NCBI GenBank assembly: GCA_947498815.1
Contig: CANMLU010000006.1
Location: 264,137-328,136, forward strand
Length of the DNA stretch: 64,000 nucleotides
From: an uncultured Aquimarina sp.
Lineage (GTDB): Bacteria; Bacteroidota; Bacteroidia; Flavobacteriales; Flavobacteriaceae
Direction: 5' to 3'
The position numbers and the translations under genes were made by a program. Below the pieces are notes generated by a model that saw only the letters and a list, made by a program, of their open reading frames with translations, had not been told where the DNA came from and ran no database searches. Within the stretch, counting starts at the first letter, position 1, and every line of letters begins with the position of its first letter. Positions 1-9,800 of this stretch are shown one piece after another.

Positions 1-579
1 CATGCAGCAAAACACCCCAAGAGTTTTGTTACCCTCGATGGTGCAGATCATTTGTTGATGCAAAAGCAAGATTCTATCTATACAGGTAAAGTTGTTGCCG
101 GTTGGTCTTCAAGGTATGTCGATATTCCAGACACTCCCAAAATTAGTAGTCAACATCATGTCGTTGCAAGTTTAGGTAATGCCGAAGGGTATACCACCCC
201 AATGAAGGTAGGAAATCATTATATGGTCGCAGACGAACCCGAAAGTGTTGGTGGTCATGATTTTGGACCATCACCATATGAGTTTGTGTCCGCTGGATTA
301 TCTGCCTGTACTGCAATGACGATCAAGATGTATGTGACTAGAAAAGGCTGGGATTTACAAAATATAGAAGTACATACGAGTTACGGTAAAGTACATGCTG
401 TGGATTGTGAAAATTGTGAAGATCCAACAGCCAAGATTGATACTTTTGAAAGAGAAATAAAATTAGAAGGTAATCTTGATGAAAAACAAGTTGCCAGAAT
501 TTTACAAATAGCAGATAAATGTCCTGTTCACAGGACTTTGCATAGTGAAACACAAGTTATTACTAAGTTGATCCATTAG
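1..579 (+). CDS. Bifunctional alpha/beta hydrolase / OsmC-family protein, C-terminal part (partial)
   Basis: The reading frame is open from base 1, so the 5' end lies outside the window. The first residues (HPKSFVTLDGADHLL) look like the end of an alpha/beta hydrolase domain carrying its catalytic histidine in GADH. The rest is an OsmC/Ohr-type domain with the two characteristic cysteine regions, SAGLSACTAMTIKMY and ADKCPVHRTL. OsmC-type proteins reduce organic hydroperoxides using paired cysteines. Such hydrolase-OsmC fusions are common in Flavobacteriia; the substrate of the hydrolase half is not known to me. An internal ATG at base 52 exists but would cut off the hydrolase tail, so I treat the gene as partial. 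Confidence 0.85.
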   Translation, partial: HAAKHPKSFVTLDGADHLLMQKQDSIYTGKVVAGWSSRYVDIPDTPKISSQHHVVASLGNAEGYTTPMKVGNHYMVADEPESVGGHDFGPSPYEFVSAGLSACTAMTIKMYVTRKGWDLQNIEVHTSYGKVHAVDCENCEDPTAKIDTFEREIKLEGNLDEKQVARILQIADKCPVHRTLHSETQVITKLIH

Positions 580-631
580 ATTGTAATTGGCCTCTATCTG
601 TGAAATAAAGTGAAAACAATAATCAAATAAG

Positions 632-1117
632 ATGAAACAAATACTGTATACATGCATTATAATTGTATTAAATTCATGTAATGGCCTTTACAATTCTGAT
701 GATTTTGATAAAGAAGGTATCATTAAAGAAATAGAAGTAATGCTATCCGATTATCATGCGGATATCAATAAAAATGGATTAACTGCAGAATTTACCTATT
801 TGGATAAGTCTCAAGATTTTTTTTGGGCTCCTCCGGGCTATACATCTGCATTGAATTATGATTCCGTACAAACGATACTCCTTCAAAATGCGAAATCTCT
901 TAAACTAGTGAAATTTCAATGGGATACCCTTAAAATATTTCCTTTATCAAATAAAATAGCCAATTATACTGGAATTGTTAATGGTATTACCATTGATACT
1001 GTAGGTGTCGAATCTAAAGTCTCAATTATTGAATCGGGCACTATAATAAAAAGGTCTAATGGATGGAAATTACTTAATGGTCAATCGGCAATTTTGAATG
1101 TGCACGACAAAAAATAA
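632..1117 (+). CDS. Small lipoprotein, possibly NTF2/SnoaL-like fold
   Basis: 161 residues. The N-terminus is a lipoprotein signal: MKQ, a hydrophobic run, then the lipobox-like LNSC with cysteine 16, so the product is probably anchored in a membrane facing the periplasm. The remaining part (EIEVMLSDYHADINKNGL, an FFWAPPGY loop and a C-terminal strand rich in isoleucine and ending GWKLLNGQSA) has the length and the ending often seen in NTF2-like proteins, where the last strand carries a conserved tryptophan. That fold is an inference. It stands alone between the OsmC gene and an esterase-like gene on the same strand. No function can be named. Confidence 0.6.
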   Translation: MKQILYTCIIIVLNSCNGLYNSDDFDKEGIIKEIEVMLSDYHADINKNGLTAEFTYLDKSQDFFWAPPGYTSALNYDSVQTILLQNAKSLKLVKFQWDTLKIFPLSNKIANYTGIVNGITIDTVGVESKVSIIESGTIIKRSNGWKLLNGQSAILNVHDKK

Positions 1118-1172
1118 GTTGCCTATTATGTATTAAAGAACAAACTCTTAATGGTTACTTAAGTATTTACAT

Positions 1173-2372
1173 ATGAACTTAAAAATTTATCTCATAACGT
1201 ATCTTTGTGTACTATGCATTAATACAAATGCTCAAAATAAACAAAAAGATAATATTGTAGGTTCTTCTTTTCTGATTCAATCTCAAATATTAAATGATGA
1301 AAGAGAAATTCAGTTTTACTTACCAAACACCTACCATGAAACCAACAAAAAATATCCCGTTCTTTATATTCTGGATGGACAGCGATATTTTTTACACGGA
1401 GTAAGTCTGCAAAAATCATTTACCGAATTCAAACAAACTCCAGAGTTCATTATCGTCGGAATCTCTAAAAAACAATCCGACAGGAATCGGAATTTTAGCA
1501 GTAATTCAAAAAAACACTCAGAATTTATAGAAAAAGAAGTAATAAACTATGTAGACACCAAGTTTCGAACATCAAAAAAAAACATATTATTTGGCTGGGC
1601 ATATGCAGGAGGATTCGTTATACAAACAATGACTTCCAAACCTGAATTATTTGACGCATATATTGCTGCAAGTCCTTTTCCTTTAAGTAATAAAATACAA
1701 ATGGTTGATAGCTTGATTTCTTTTCACCCCAATTTTGACAAACTCTTATATTTTACCTCTGGTACTAATGAAGGAGTTGTACAAGAAGGAACATATGCAT
1801 TAAATACTCTTCTTACCAACAAAGCTCCAAAAACAATGAATTGGACCTTCAGAAAATTAAAGGGAGAAGAACATCGATCTACTCCGTTTACAACACTTTA
1901 TCATGGTATTAAACAATATTTTAGCTATTATCCCAAATTGCAATTCAACACACTCGAAGAATTCTCAAAAGCAGGTGGTTTGGACCATGTTAAAGATTAT
2001 TATAAACACAGGGCAACAAAATATGGATTTCCAAATGAATTATCCGATTGGACTATGTTTAGTTTAACAAGAAATGCAATACGAGCAAATGATTACAATC
2101 AATTTAACCTCTTTGTTCATGAGTTTAAAAAAACCAACTTTCTTGACAGATTAAGTTTAAGTCGGGCCTGTTTAATTGCAGAGTTTTATTTGAAACATAA
2201 ACAATACGATAAAGCAATAGATATTTTCACACCCTTAACCCAGAAACATCCAGAGTCAGAAAGACCTTTGAACGGATTGGAAAATACCTACAAAGAATTA
2301 AAAAATGAAAAACAAGCTCTAAAGTACCATAACAAGGCTAAGGAAGTTTCAGAAAAGAAATCAAACCGATAA
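1173..2372 (+). CDS. Secreted esterase-fold (PF00756-like) protein with C-terminal TPR, nucleophile serine missing
   Basis: 399 residues with a signal peptide ending NTNAQ. Residues about 30-260 match the putative esterase/IroE-EstD family: REIQFYLPNTYHETNKKYPV, YILDGQ, an EFIEKEVINYVDTKFR segment and DAYIAASPFPL. The last 80 residues form TPR-like helices (YDKAIDIFTPLTQKHPESE). The nucleophile elbow, normally GxSxxG, reads GWAYAGG; the serine position is alanine 143 (codon GCA at 1599-1601). The terminal histidine region GEEHRSTPF is present. By this reading the protein may be a binding pseudo-enzyme or may use other chemistry. Siderophore or acyl-ester hydrolysis would be the default guess for the active family. 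Confidence 0.75.
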   Translation: MNLKIYLITYLCVLCINTNAQNKQKDNIVGSSFLIQSQILNDEREIQFYLPNTYHETNKKYPVLYILDGQRYFLHGVSLQKSFTEFKQTPEFIIVGISKKQSDRNRNFSSNSKKHSEFIEKEVINYVDTKFRTSKKNILFGWAYAGGFVIQTMTSKPELFDAYIAASPFPLSNKIQMVDSLISFHPNFDKLLYFTSGTNEGVVQEGTYALNTLLTNKAPKTMNWTFRKLKGEEHRSTPFTTLYHGIKQYFSYYPKLQFNTLEEFSKAGGLDHVKDYYKHRATKYGFPNELSDWTMFSLTRNAIRANDYNQFNLFVHEFKKTNFLDRLSLSRACLIAEFYLKHKQYDKAIDIFTPLTQKHPESERPLNGLENTYKELKNEKQALKYHNKAKEVSEKKSNR

Positions 2373-2481
2373 ATAGGCTATATTAGGTTATGTATATTAA
2401 ATTTTAGCAAAATATTAAATCTTTCAAAATACTTTCCCTCACAAAGATTCATACCTTTAATACTATTGTACTAACAAAAAA

Positions 2482-2676
2482 ATGAAACTAAGCTATTTAT
2501 TTGTTGCTGCAATACTTGCAATTTTCACATCCAATCCTACTCAAGATGATTCTAAAAATAAGTTAGTAATGACTGCCACAGGAATTTTGAGAGTCCAGAA
2601 TGGTACTGAATTGAAGTTTTACAAATCCAACAAAAACTATGTAGCCGCTAGTCAATTGGATTTTCGAATACCTTAA
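2482..2676 (+). CDS. Small secreted protein, unknown
   Basis: 64 residues. An N-terminal hydrophobic segment (LSYLFVAAILAIF) is followed by a polar stretch with TATGILRVQNGTELKFYKSNKNY. It has a clear ATG after an A-rich leader and lies 22 bases ahead of the next secreted-protein gene, so the two may be co-transcribed. I do not recognise the family. It could be a truncated remnant of a longer protein since only about 45 residues follow the signal. Confidence 0.4.
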   Translation: MKLSYLFVAAILAIFTSNPTQDDSKNKLVMTATGILRVQNGTELKFYKSNKNYVAASQLDFRIP

Positions 2677-2698
2677 AATTAAGAAATACGAACATAGT

Positions 2699-3097
2699 AT
2701 GAGAATTATAACACTACTTTTATCCATGATTATTGGTTTTTCTATTCATGGGCAACAAAATGAAAGTAAAATTTCGACTGTAGAATTCATTCAAATTGTA
2801 GATAGCAATAAAGAAGAAGCTATTTTTTACTACCAAAATAATTGGAGAACCTTAAGAGAAATGGCCATAAAAAAAGGATATATCGACTCCTTTGGTTTTT
2901 TTGAAAATCAAGCCACAAGGCAGGAACCTTTTCACTTCATTTTGGTTACTACTTTTAAAAACAAAGGGCAATTTGATCTTGTCGAAGAACATTTTTCAGA
3001 ATTAATTAAAGAGCATGGTGATTTAAAATTAATGAATGAAAAAAAACCTGGTGAGTTCAGAAAAACATTATATAGTAAACGAATGACTAAGTATTAA
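2699..3097 (+). CDS. Small secreted protein, ABM-like
   Basis: 132 residues with a signal peptide ending SIHGQQ. The mature part has alternating strand and helix character (FIQIVDSNKEEAIFYYQNNW, FHFILVTTFKNKGQFDLVEEHFSEL), reminiscent of the ferredoxin-like ABM/dimeric alpha-beta barrel proteins, but there is no clear catalytic motif. Its 3' end is followed within five bases by a long hairpin shared with the converging phosphoesterase gene. Function unknown. Confidence 0.55.
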   Translation: MRIITLLLSMIIGFSIHGQQNESKISTVEFIQIVDSNKEEAIFYYQNNWRTLREMAIKKGYIDSFGFFENQATRQEPFHFILVTTFKNKGQFDLVEEHFSELIKEHGDLKLMNEKKPGEFRKTLYSKRMTKY

Positions 3098-3101
3098 GAT
3101 A

Positions 3102-3139
3102 AAGAACCGCTAATTCATAATTATGAGTTAACGGTTCTT
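3102..3139. terminator. Bidirectional hairpin terminator between converging genes
   Basis: AAGAACCG at 3102-3109 pairs with CGGTTCTT at 3132-3139, and the stem continues inward almost to the middle with one or two wobbles. It lies between the stop of the plus-strand gene at 3097 and the stop of the minus-strand phosphoesterase at 3165. Confidence 0.7.
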
Positions 3140-3164
3140 GTAAAATTCAAGATAAAGCTATACA

Positions 3165-6100
3165 CTATTCTCTCAATAATCTTTGTGTTTCAATTATATT
3201 ATTATTTTCATCACTAATTGAAAGCAAGTACATACCCGAATTAGTAATTCCTGGGGTTATTGTCATGATTTCATTTTTTGATTTAGCCGAAATACTTTCC
3301 TTATGAACTACCTTTCCTGTTATATTATAAATAACAACATTATAAAATTTTCTAGTTTCGAGTAAAGATGCTGAAATCTTAATATCGCGAGTAAAAGGAT
3401 TTGGATGCACATTAAAGGATTGTTTTTGGACTAGTGCTATTTTAGATAATCTTGCTCCAGGAGTTGTATACTCTACAATTAGTCTTGCGGCTTTATCAGC
3501 TCCTCCTTCGTAAGAATCTGCCACTCTTTTTGCAGAAGTATTGCTTAAACTATTACCAAGACCTTTTATAATGAAACTCATATTATTTCCTGATTTCCAA
3601 TTACTTTTGTTAACCAGGTTTTGCAATATGCTATTAAGATTCGGTGAACGTTGTGCAGTATTACTTTGATTGCTCGACCATGAAGAAGGTTGCCAGGTAA
3701 CTTTATCAGAAAAAGTGACTCTTGAAGACACATTATTTGATGAAGAAAATACCGGAGAATTACTGCTGTCATGTAATGATATTTCTAATGATGCTCCAGT
3801 GCTATTACTCTCGTCTGCCGTAAATTGCAGATATGCATTATTGATAATTGCATTTTTTGGTATATCAACAGACCTGAACCTCAACCCTATTTTTTGATAT
3901 CCATTACTATTATAACTATCATAAACCATTTCAAGATCGCTACTATTCGCATACAACGATCCATTTTGGTTTTCTTCAACGTCATCGGCACCATTAATAA
4001 TAGGTACTTCAATTGTTCTGGATTCACCACCCCCTGTAACGGCACTAAATGTCGCTGTAACATTCTTATCAGAATTCATAGTCACATTTGTAGGATTCGT
4101 AGTACCTGAAAGTGCTCCGCTCCATCCATCAAACTGCCATCCTGATACTGGTGTTGCAGTAACCGTTACAGAACTTCCTTTGTTATATGTACCGGCTCCC
4201 GTTACGGTACCTTGTCCGACAGCATTTGTGGTTAATGTATATGTTGTGGTCGACGAATTTCTCAGATAATTCGCATATACAGAGTATCTATAATTACTTT
4301 GAGCCCCACTGCCATAGGTTGATGGCATATTATTACCATTAGCAGACCAACTAGATCCATTAGCCTGATATCGTCCAGGACTCCCAGACACATAGGCAAT
4401 ACCTGGATTACTAGAAAATATCCAAGCTAGCCATATAGTGCTGTCATTATTGGCATTGATAGGGTTTTGTAATGAAATAGTCTGCCATCCCCTTGTTGAC
4501 CGAACAGGAGTTATTGCAGTACTACCTAATCTATTACCGGGTACGCCATTATTATCTGAATATACTCCGAGTTGAACATTTCCTGATCCACCTTCGATAT
4601 GAAAAGAAATACTTTGTAATATACCATTTTCAGGCATTGTATAAGGCATTGCTCTTCTAGTTGTATGAGTGGAGTTACTTCCTCCAACACTAGTAATTCC
4701 AACGGTATATAAGGTTGTTGATCCATCCAGAGTTGTCACATTCTCTGTATTACTAAATCCAGAAGTATTACCAGATGCATCTTTTGCTTTTACCTTGAAA
4801 GAATACGAAGTGTTTTCAGACAATCCACTTACATCATAACCTGTCGTGCTCGTGTTTCCAATTATAGTATTATTTTGATACACATCATAACCAGATACTG
4901 CAACGTTATCTGTTGAAGCATCCCAATTTAAGGAAACAGCACTAGTCGTAACGTTAAATGCTGTAAGATTACTTGGCGCAGAAGGTGCTTCATTATCTGG
5001 TACATTAGTATTGTTTATGGTGACCACACTTCCGTTGGATGGATTCCAAATATCCAAATTACTAGGTATTGCAAACACATTTGTATTTGATACTGATCCT
5101 ACTTGAGAAGCATTATCCACTTTAATAGTCCTAACTTCGATTTTATTTTCGTCCACAAATATCCACTTGAACTGATTGAATCTAGCAGAGTTACGGGTCC
5201 AACTTTTGTTATCATTATTGCTTCGCAATGGTGCTCCCCAACACCCTTCTCCGGCGTAAACCGTTCCATTTTGATCATCCCGCACAAATCCTTCATCATT
5301 TCCTGATCCTGTTGTGGGACGAACCGGCCATGTGGTTTTTACAGTGTGTGCATCACATTCTACCACCAATTTTACTCCTTTATTATAAAAAAGCTGTGCC
5401 CAGTTGTTGTATTGATTGTTACCCTCTGATTTTGAAGATACGTGTGGTCGCATTGGTTTATGGTATTGAGCCATTTTCCAGATCGTATTAGGATTAGCAT
5501 TTAAATCATTACGCAACCAAGTTGTTTGATTTCCAGCAATAGAAATTTCGGTATTTAAGGTATACGTTCGTACCAAGTTATTACCAAAAGTAATTGCGTA
5601 ATACACGTTGGATGAAGGGACATCAAAAAGGTTATAAATACTGTTATTACTATCTTCATGATTTCCTCGAGTTGCAACGATAGGAAACATTCTGTTATCA
5701 CTTGCAATTGTTAATTGCCAATCATTAAACCATTCGCTCCATTCATTATTGCTATCACCATTGGTCATATCGCCTCCAAACAGCACTGCATGAGGTTTCA
5801 GTTTGGCTACTAGGCGATTGGCATTTTGTCTAGGCGTACGATTGTTACGAGAGTCCCCTCCAGCAATAAAAGATAATCTACTATTATCGGCTGGAGCAGT
5901 TTTAAACCAAAAACGCTCGCTTGTGCCTTGGCTATCCCTAATCACGAAATAATAAGCAGTGTTTGGAGTTAATCCTGTAAGACGTGTAAAATTGTTGTTC
6001 ATTCCTTTGTAGGAAACGGTTCGATCTGGAGCCTTAGAATTTGGATAACTATTATGAGCTGTTCCAAAATCGGTTGTTCCGTAGTGAACGATGGGATTAT

Positions 6101-6233
6101 TTCCTGATGTTTGATCCCAACCAATCACTATTGAGGTAGCGGGGTTGTCTCGCAAAGTCAAACGATACTTACCATTTGACGAATACGAATTAATTGCTAA
6201 TAATGAAATTAACAATAAAAGAATTCTTTTCAT
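3165..6233 (-). CDS. T9SS-secreted multidomain metallophosphoesterase
   Basis: 1022 residues. After a signal peptide comes a purple-acid-phosphatase-type N-terminal FN3 domain (about 20-115), then a calcineurin-like metallophosphoesterase domain (about 118-335) with the metal motifs GGDSRNNR, GGDMTNGD, RGNHED and a late DAHT. Next are an FN3 domain (about 415-500), a jelly-roll-like domain (about 505-660), an InlB-type B-repeat domain with GWQFDGWSGAL, a DNRLRE-like domain (about 740-920), and a type IX secretion sorting domain beginning NVHPNPFT and ending ETQRLLRE. The product is expected to be exported through T9SS and act on extracellular phosphoesters. Monocistronic; probable promoter at 6333-6340. 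Confidence 0.85.
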   Translation of the reverse strand: MKRILLLLISLLAINSYSSNGKYRLTLRDNPATSIVIGWDQTSGNNPIVHYGTTDFGTAHNSYPNSKAPDRTVSYKGMNNNFTRLTGLTPNTAYYFVIRDSQGTSERFWFKTAPADNSRLSFIAGGDSRNNRTPRQNANRLVAKLKPHAVLFGGDMTNGDSNNEWSEWFNDWQLTIASDNRMFPIVATRGNHEDSNNSIYNLFDVPSSNVYYAITFGNNLVRTYTLNTEISIAGNQTTWLRNDLNANPNTIWKMAQYHKPMRPHVSSKSEGNNQYNNWAQLFYNKGVKLVVECDAHTVKTTWPVRPTTGSGNDEGFVRDDQNGTVYAGEGCWGAPLRSNNDNKSWTRNSARFNQFKWIFVDENKIEVRTIKVDNASQVGSVSNTNVFAIPSNLDIWNPSNGSVVTINNTNVPDNEAPSAPSNLTAFNVTTSAVSLNWDASTDNVAVSGYDVYQNNTIIGNTSTTGYDVSGLSENTSYSFKVKAKDASGNTSGFSNTENVTTLDGSTTLYTVGITSVGGSNSTHTTRRAMPYTMPENGILQSISFHIEGGSGNVQLGVYSDNNGVPGNRLGSTAITPVRSTRGWQTISLQNPINANNDSTIWLAWIFSSNPGIAYVSGSPGRYQANGSSWSANGNNMPSTYGSGAQSNYRYSVYANYLRNSSTTTYTLTTNAVGQGTVTGAGTYNKGSSVTVTATPVSGWQFDGWSGALSGTTNPTNVTMNSDKNVTATFSAVTGGGESRTIEVPIINGADDVEENQNGSLYANSSDLEMVYDSYNSNGYQKIGLRFRSVDIPKNAIINNAYLQFTADESNSTGASLEISLHDSSNSPVFSSSNNVSSRVTFSDKVTWQPSSWSSNQSNTAQRSPNLNSILQNLVNKSNWKSGNNMSFIIKGLGNSLSNTSAKRVADSYEGGADKAARLIVEYTTPGARLSKIALVQKQSFNVHPNPFTRDIKISASLLETRKFYNVVIYNITGKVVHKESISAKSKNEIMTITPGITNSGMYLLSISDENNNIIETQRLLRE

Positions 6234-6332
6234 TTTGTGTGAATTAAAAGGTTAGTGTTTATATCAAGTAATCTATTATAAATTTTAATTTATGTAATCT
6301 TACTATTCATGCTATATAACCATCTACATTAC

Positions 6333-6340
6333 CAAATCTA
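6333..6340 (-). promoter_or_regulatory. Candidate -7 element for the phosphoesterase gene
   Basis: CAAATCTA on the plus strand reads TAGATTTG on the minus strand, matching the Bacteroidota -7 consensus TAnnTTTG. It would give a leader of about 95 bases. No convincing -33 TTTG was seen, so this is tentative. Confidence 0.3.
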
Positions 6341-6746
6341 TAAGACTTGACCGACTTAAAACTGTCTTTTTAATGTTATAAAATTAACTCACTGACTGCA
6401 ATAAAATCTGACTAATTAAGAGTTTTAACTTCGAATTAAATTTGGTAACCAAAGTTTAAAACAATAGTAATCATTACAACAACTTCAATTAACAAACTAA
6501 ATTGTATTTACTACTAAAGACGTAAAAAAAAGGGTTACCCCTATTTGTCTCTTTACACTAATAAAACAACTAAATATGTGAAATTTCTTCAAAAAATAAA
6601 ATAAGTAAGAATTGTGGTGAATTTTTATATCGATCGCCCTAATCTATCCATCAAAATCTTCGTACAGCGTTATATGGAATTCCTCAGGGTTTAGTTTCAT
6701 TTATTCAGTAGTTAATATTTGAAAATGTCTATTAAAAAATTGAAGT
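6341..6746. other. Intergenic, no gene seen
   Basis: About 400 AT-rich bases between the phosphoesterase promoter region and the terminator of the M36 protease. I see no open frame with a plausible start, no tRNA-like cloverleaf and no obvious repeat. Confidence 0.5.
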
Positions 6747-6776
6747 AAAAAAGGCCGTCTTATAAGACGACCTTTT
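6747..6776 (-). terminator. Terminator of the M36 protease gene
   Basis: AAAAAGGCCGTCTTATAAGACGACCTTTT forms an almost perfect hairpin with central TTATAA; on the minus strand the stem is followed by a T-run. It lies about 100 bases past the protease stop codon. Stated here in pieces: left arm AAAAGGCCGTCT, right arm AGACGACCTTTT. Confidence 0.7.
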
Positions 6777-6872
6777 AATCTAGAATTCTCAACAAATCAA
6801 TTATCTAAGTAACGTTTAGAACATTTATATGTTCTCTAGATGTTAAACGTACTCCCCTGTTTACAGAGTTTC

Positions 6873-9800
6873 TTATTGAATGATTAGTCTCTTGGTTGTA
6901 GAGTCTTGTCCCTCAATGCTAATTGTGATAAGATACATTCCTGATTGCAATGATAATCCTTTCGCCGATATAGTATTCGCTCCAGAATTTAATTGAATCT
7001 GAGATTGTTGTGCTCCTAATAGATTATAGATAGTAGCTGTTGCCTTCTTACCTGTTATACTTCCAACATTAAGTGTAAAACTATCTTCTACAGGGTTAGG
7101 ATACATTGTAAATGATGCAAAACCTTCATCTGTATCACCAAAAGTATGAATAACATTACCGAAGTCAGCTGCTCTGGATGCTACAAGCGCTCCGCCACAA
7201 GATCCTTCATAAATCTTAACATTCGAAAATATAGAGTTATTACCAGAACCTGCATCATTATCATTAATAAATACAAGTCTATCCATATTACCGGTGTAAG
7301 AACTACCAACAGGTATCACGTATGTGGTAGTACCACCAGAATAGTTATCATAAGTTGTTACTCCGTAATTTTGAGTACCATGAACTTTGAAATATCTAGT
7401 AGATGTTAAGTTATTATCATCTTCAAAACCTACTGCATGGATTTCTCCTTGAGCAGTACTACTGAAATCAAACTCTATAACTGTATTTGCGGTTACATTA
7501 TAGTTTAATGCGATATACTTCCAAGTGTTGTTGGTCATAGATAATCCAGCTCCTCCATTTACGATGGTAGCATTACCTGCAGAATCCTGATTAGAGAATG
7601 GTGTAAGTGTAAAATCATTAAAGTTGATTGCATCACAAGTTGGATCAGGACCTGGTCCTCCAGAACCATTTTGAATACTAATATCATCTATAGCGATATC
7701 ACTTTGCCATCCTTGGTTACCACTACCCGTAACAACATTAAGTCGTAATTGTACACTAGCTTCAGACGCATACGCAGAAAGATCTACATTTGCAGTATTC
7801 CAGTTAGAACCTTGAGCTCCATTTCTACTAAATACACTTACCCAGTTTCCATCATTATTAGTTCTTGCTTCAACAGTTAAACTATTGATTGCACTACCCA
7901 ACATATGGTATTGGAAACTAAGGTTTGGCTCTGTTAGACTACTAAAATTCAAACAAGGCGAATTAAGGATCGCTCTTTTATTAGGGAATCCAGTACCGTT
8001 TCCTGATGCTTCAACATAAATATATGTACTACCATCTGCAGCACTACTTGGTCCAGTACTATTTGAAGGTGTTCCTCCAGAGTTTCTTGTCCAGTCGATA
8101 TCATCTCCAGAAGTAGCATTTGACCACTCTCCTAGGTTAGTTTCGAAACTTTCACCATAAGGGAATGAAGCTACGTCTCCAGAACAGTCTCCAGTTCCAG
8201 GTCCAGGTCCACCGCCATCACAAGGATTTACAAAAGAAACTGTTTGATCAGTTTGTCCGTTAGTACCTCCATTATTATTTTCGTTTGCATCTTGTCCTAC
8301 TCCTCTTTCGGCAAATGCTTTCCAGATTAAACATCTGTAAGCACCACCGTAAAGATCTTGGTCGGCTTGAAGAATTCCGTCACGTCCTGAAACGAATCCA
8401 GGGTTATTGGCCGTATTTTTTAATCCTTCGGTTACAAGAGCCAAAGCAATATTGTTCCCACCTGTACCATTGTAGAAATCAGGGTCAAAACCTTCTTGAT
8501 CAATTATTAACCAAGTCATATCCCATAGGATAGTTGCAAATGCATATCCTACACCGTGTGGTCTTGCCAATCCACCTATATCAGCATAATCCGTATTATT
8601 GATAGATCTGCTTGTAGAGTATGGAGTTGGTCGAATTCCATCACCTGTTGTTGGTTGTCCTAATGCATATGTACCTATTCCTCTACCATCTGTACCTTGA
8701 TCTCCTGCTCTCATTGTAAGCATTAATCCAAAATAATCAGACCATCCTTCACCCATTTGCTCAGAACCACCTAATGTATTACTATTTCTACCACCAACTA
8801 ATCGGATAGAAATACCATGTCCATATTCATGAATAATTATACCGTTATCAAAAGAACCATCTCTTCCTGGGTTTGTTCTATTCCAAAGGAACATTTGCAT
8901 TCTTGGATTACCTCCATCACCTGGAGTAGAGAAGTTAGCATTGTTTGTTCCACTTCCATCCTGAGCATCGGCATTTACAGAATCACCTCCTGATCCACCA
9001 TTACCATAGTTGTTTTCCTGGAAGTTACCACTAGCTTCATCAAAACCATACTCATAAAATACATCATGAATAATATTGTTCCAGTAAAATAAGTTAACAA
9101 TAGATGCACTTCTATAAGCACTTGGTTGTTGATTTAGATTAACTGGAAAGTCAAAATCTAAACCTGATCCACCGTCTGGAGAAAAACCAGTACCATTATT
9201 TCCATTAGCATCATCTTGAGCCCATACATTATTACCTCTGGTAATCGTATATTCTGCGCCTGCAGATCCATTAGTATCATGCCACCCAAAAGGAGATGCA
9301 CTAGTCGCTGGATTCGTAACTATAGAACGATTACCATGGATAGGACTTTCTAATGGCATTGCATATACGTTATAAGAATCTGGAGCAAATGCTTTGGCGG
9401 CAGTTTCAGTTAAAGGTCCAACTGTTTTCTTGTCCAAAAGTACTGACTCACCATGACCATGAGATTCATGATCTGGCCCATCAAAATTACAAGAAATTAC
9501 ATTGTTAAACTCATAAATGATCTTACTAGTATCATCAACATACGAAATCCACCAGTTGTTTCCGTCTAATTCATAAAGACTTACTTTCCAACATAGTTTA
9601 AGTTCATCTTCATGTAATCTATACACCTGAGTAACCTTAAGCTCTTGAGCAATATTTGAATTTTTATATTCAAACTGCCCGCTGGATTTACCTGCCACTT
9701 TAGAAAAAGAACCAAGAGGTGGCAATCCATGTGCCTTGGCAACTACATTAATTGCAGCATGGTCACTAAGCGGAGACTTAGAAGATTTATTTTTTAATTT

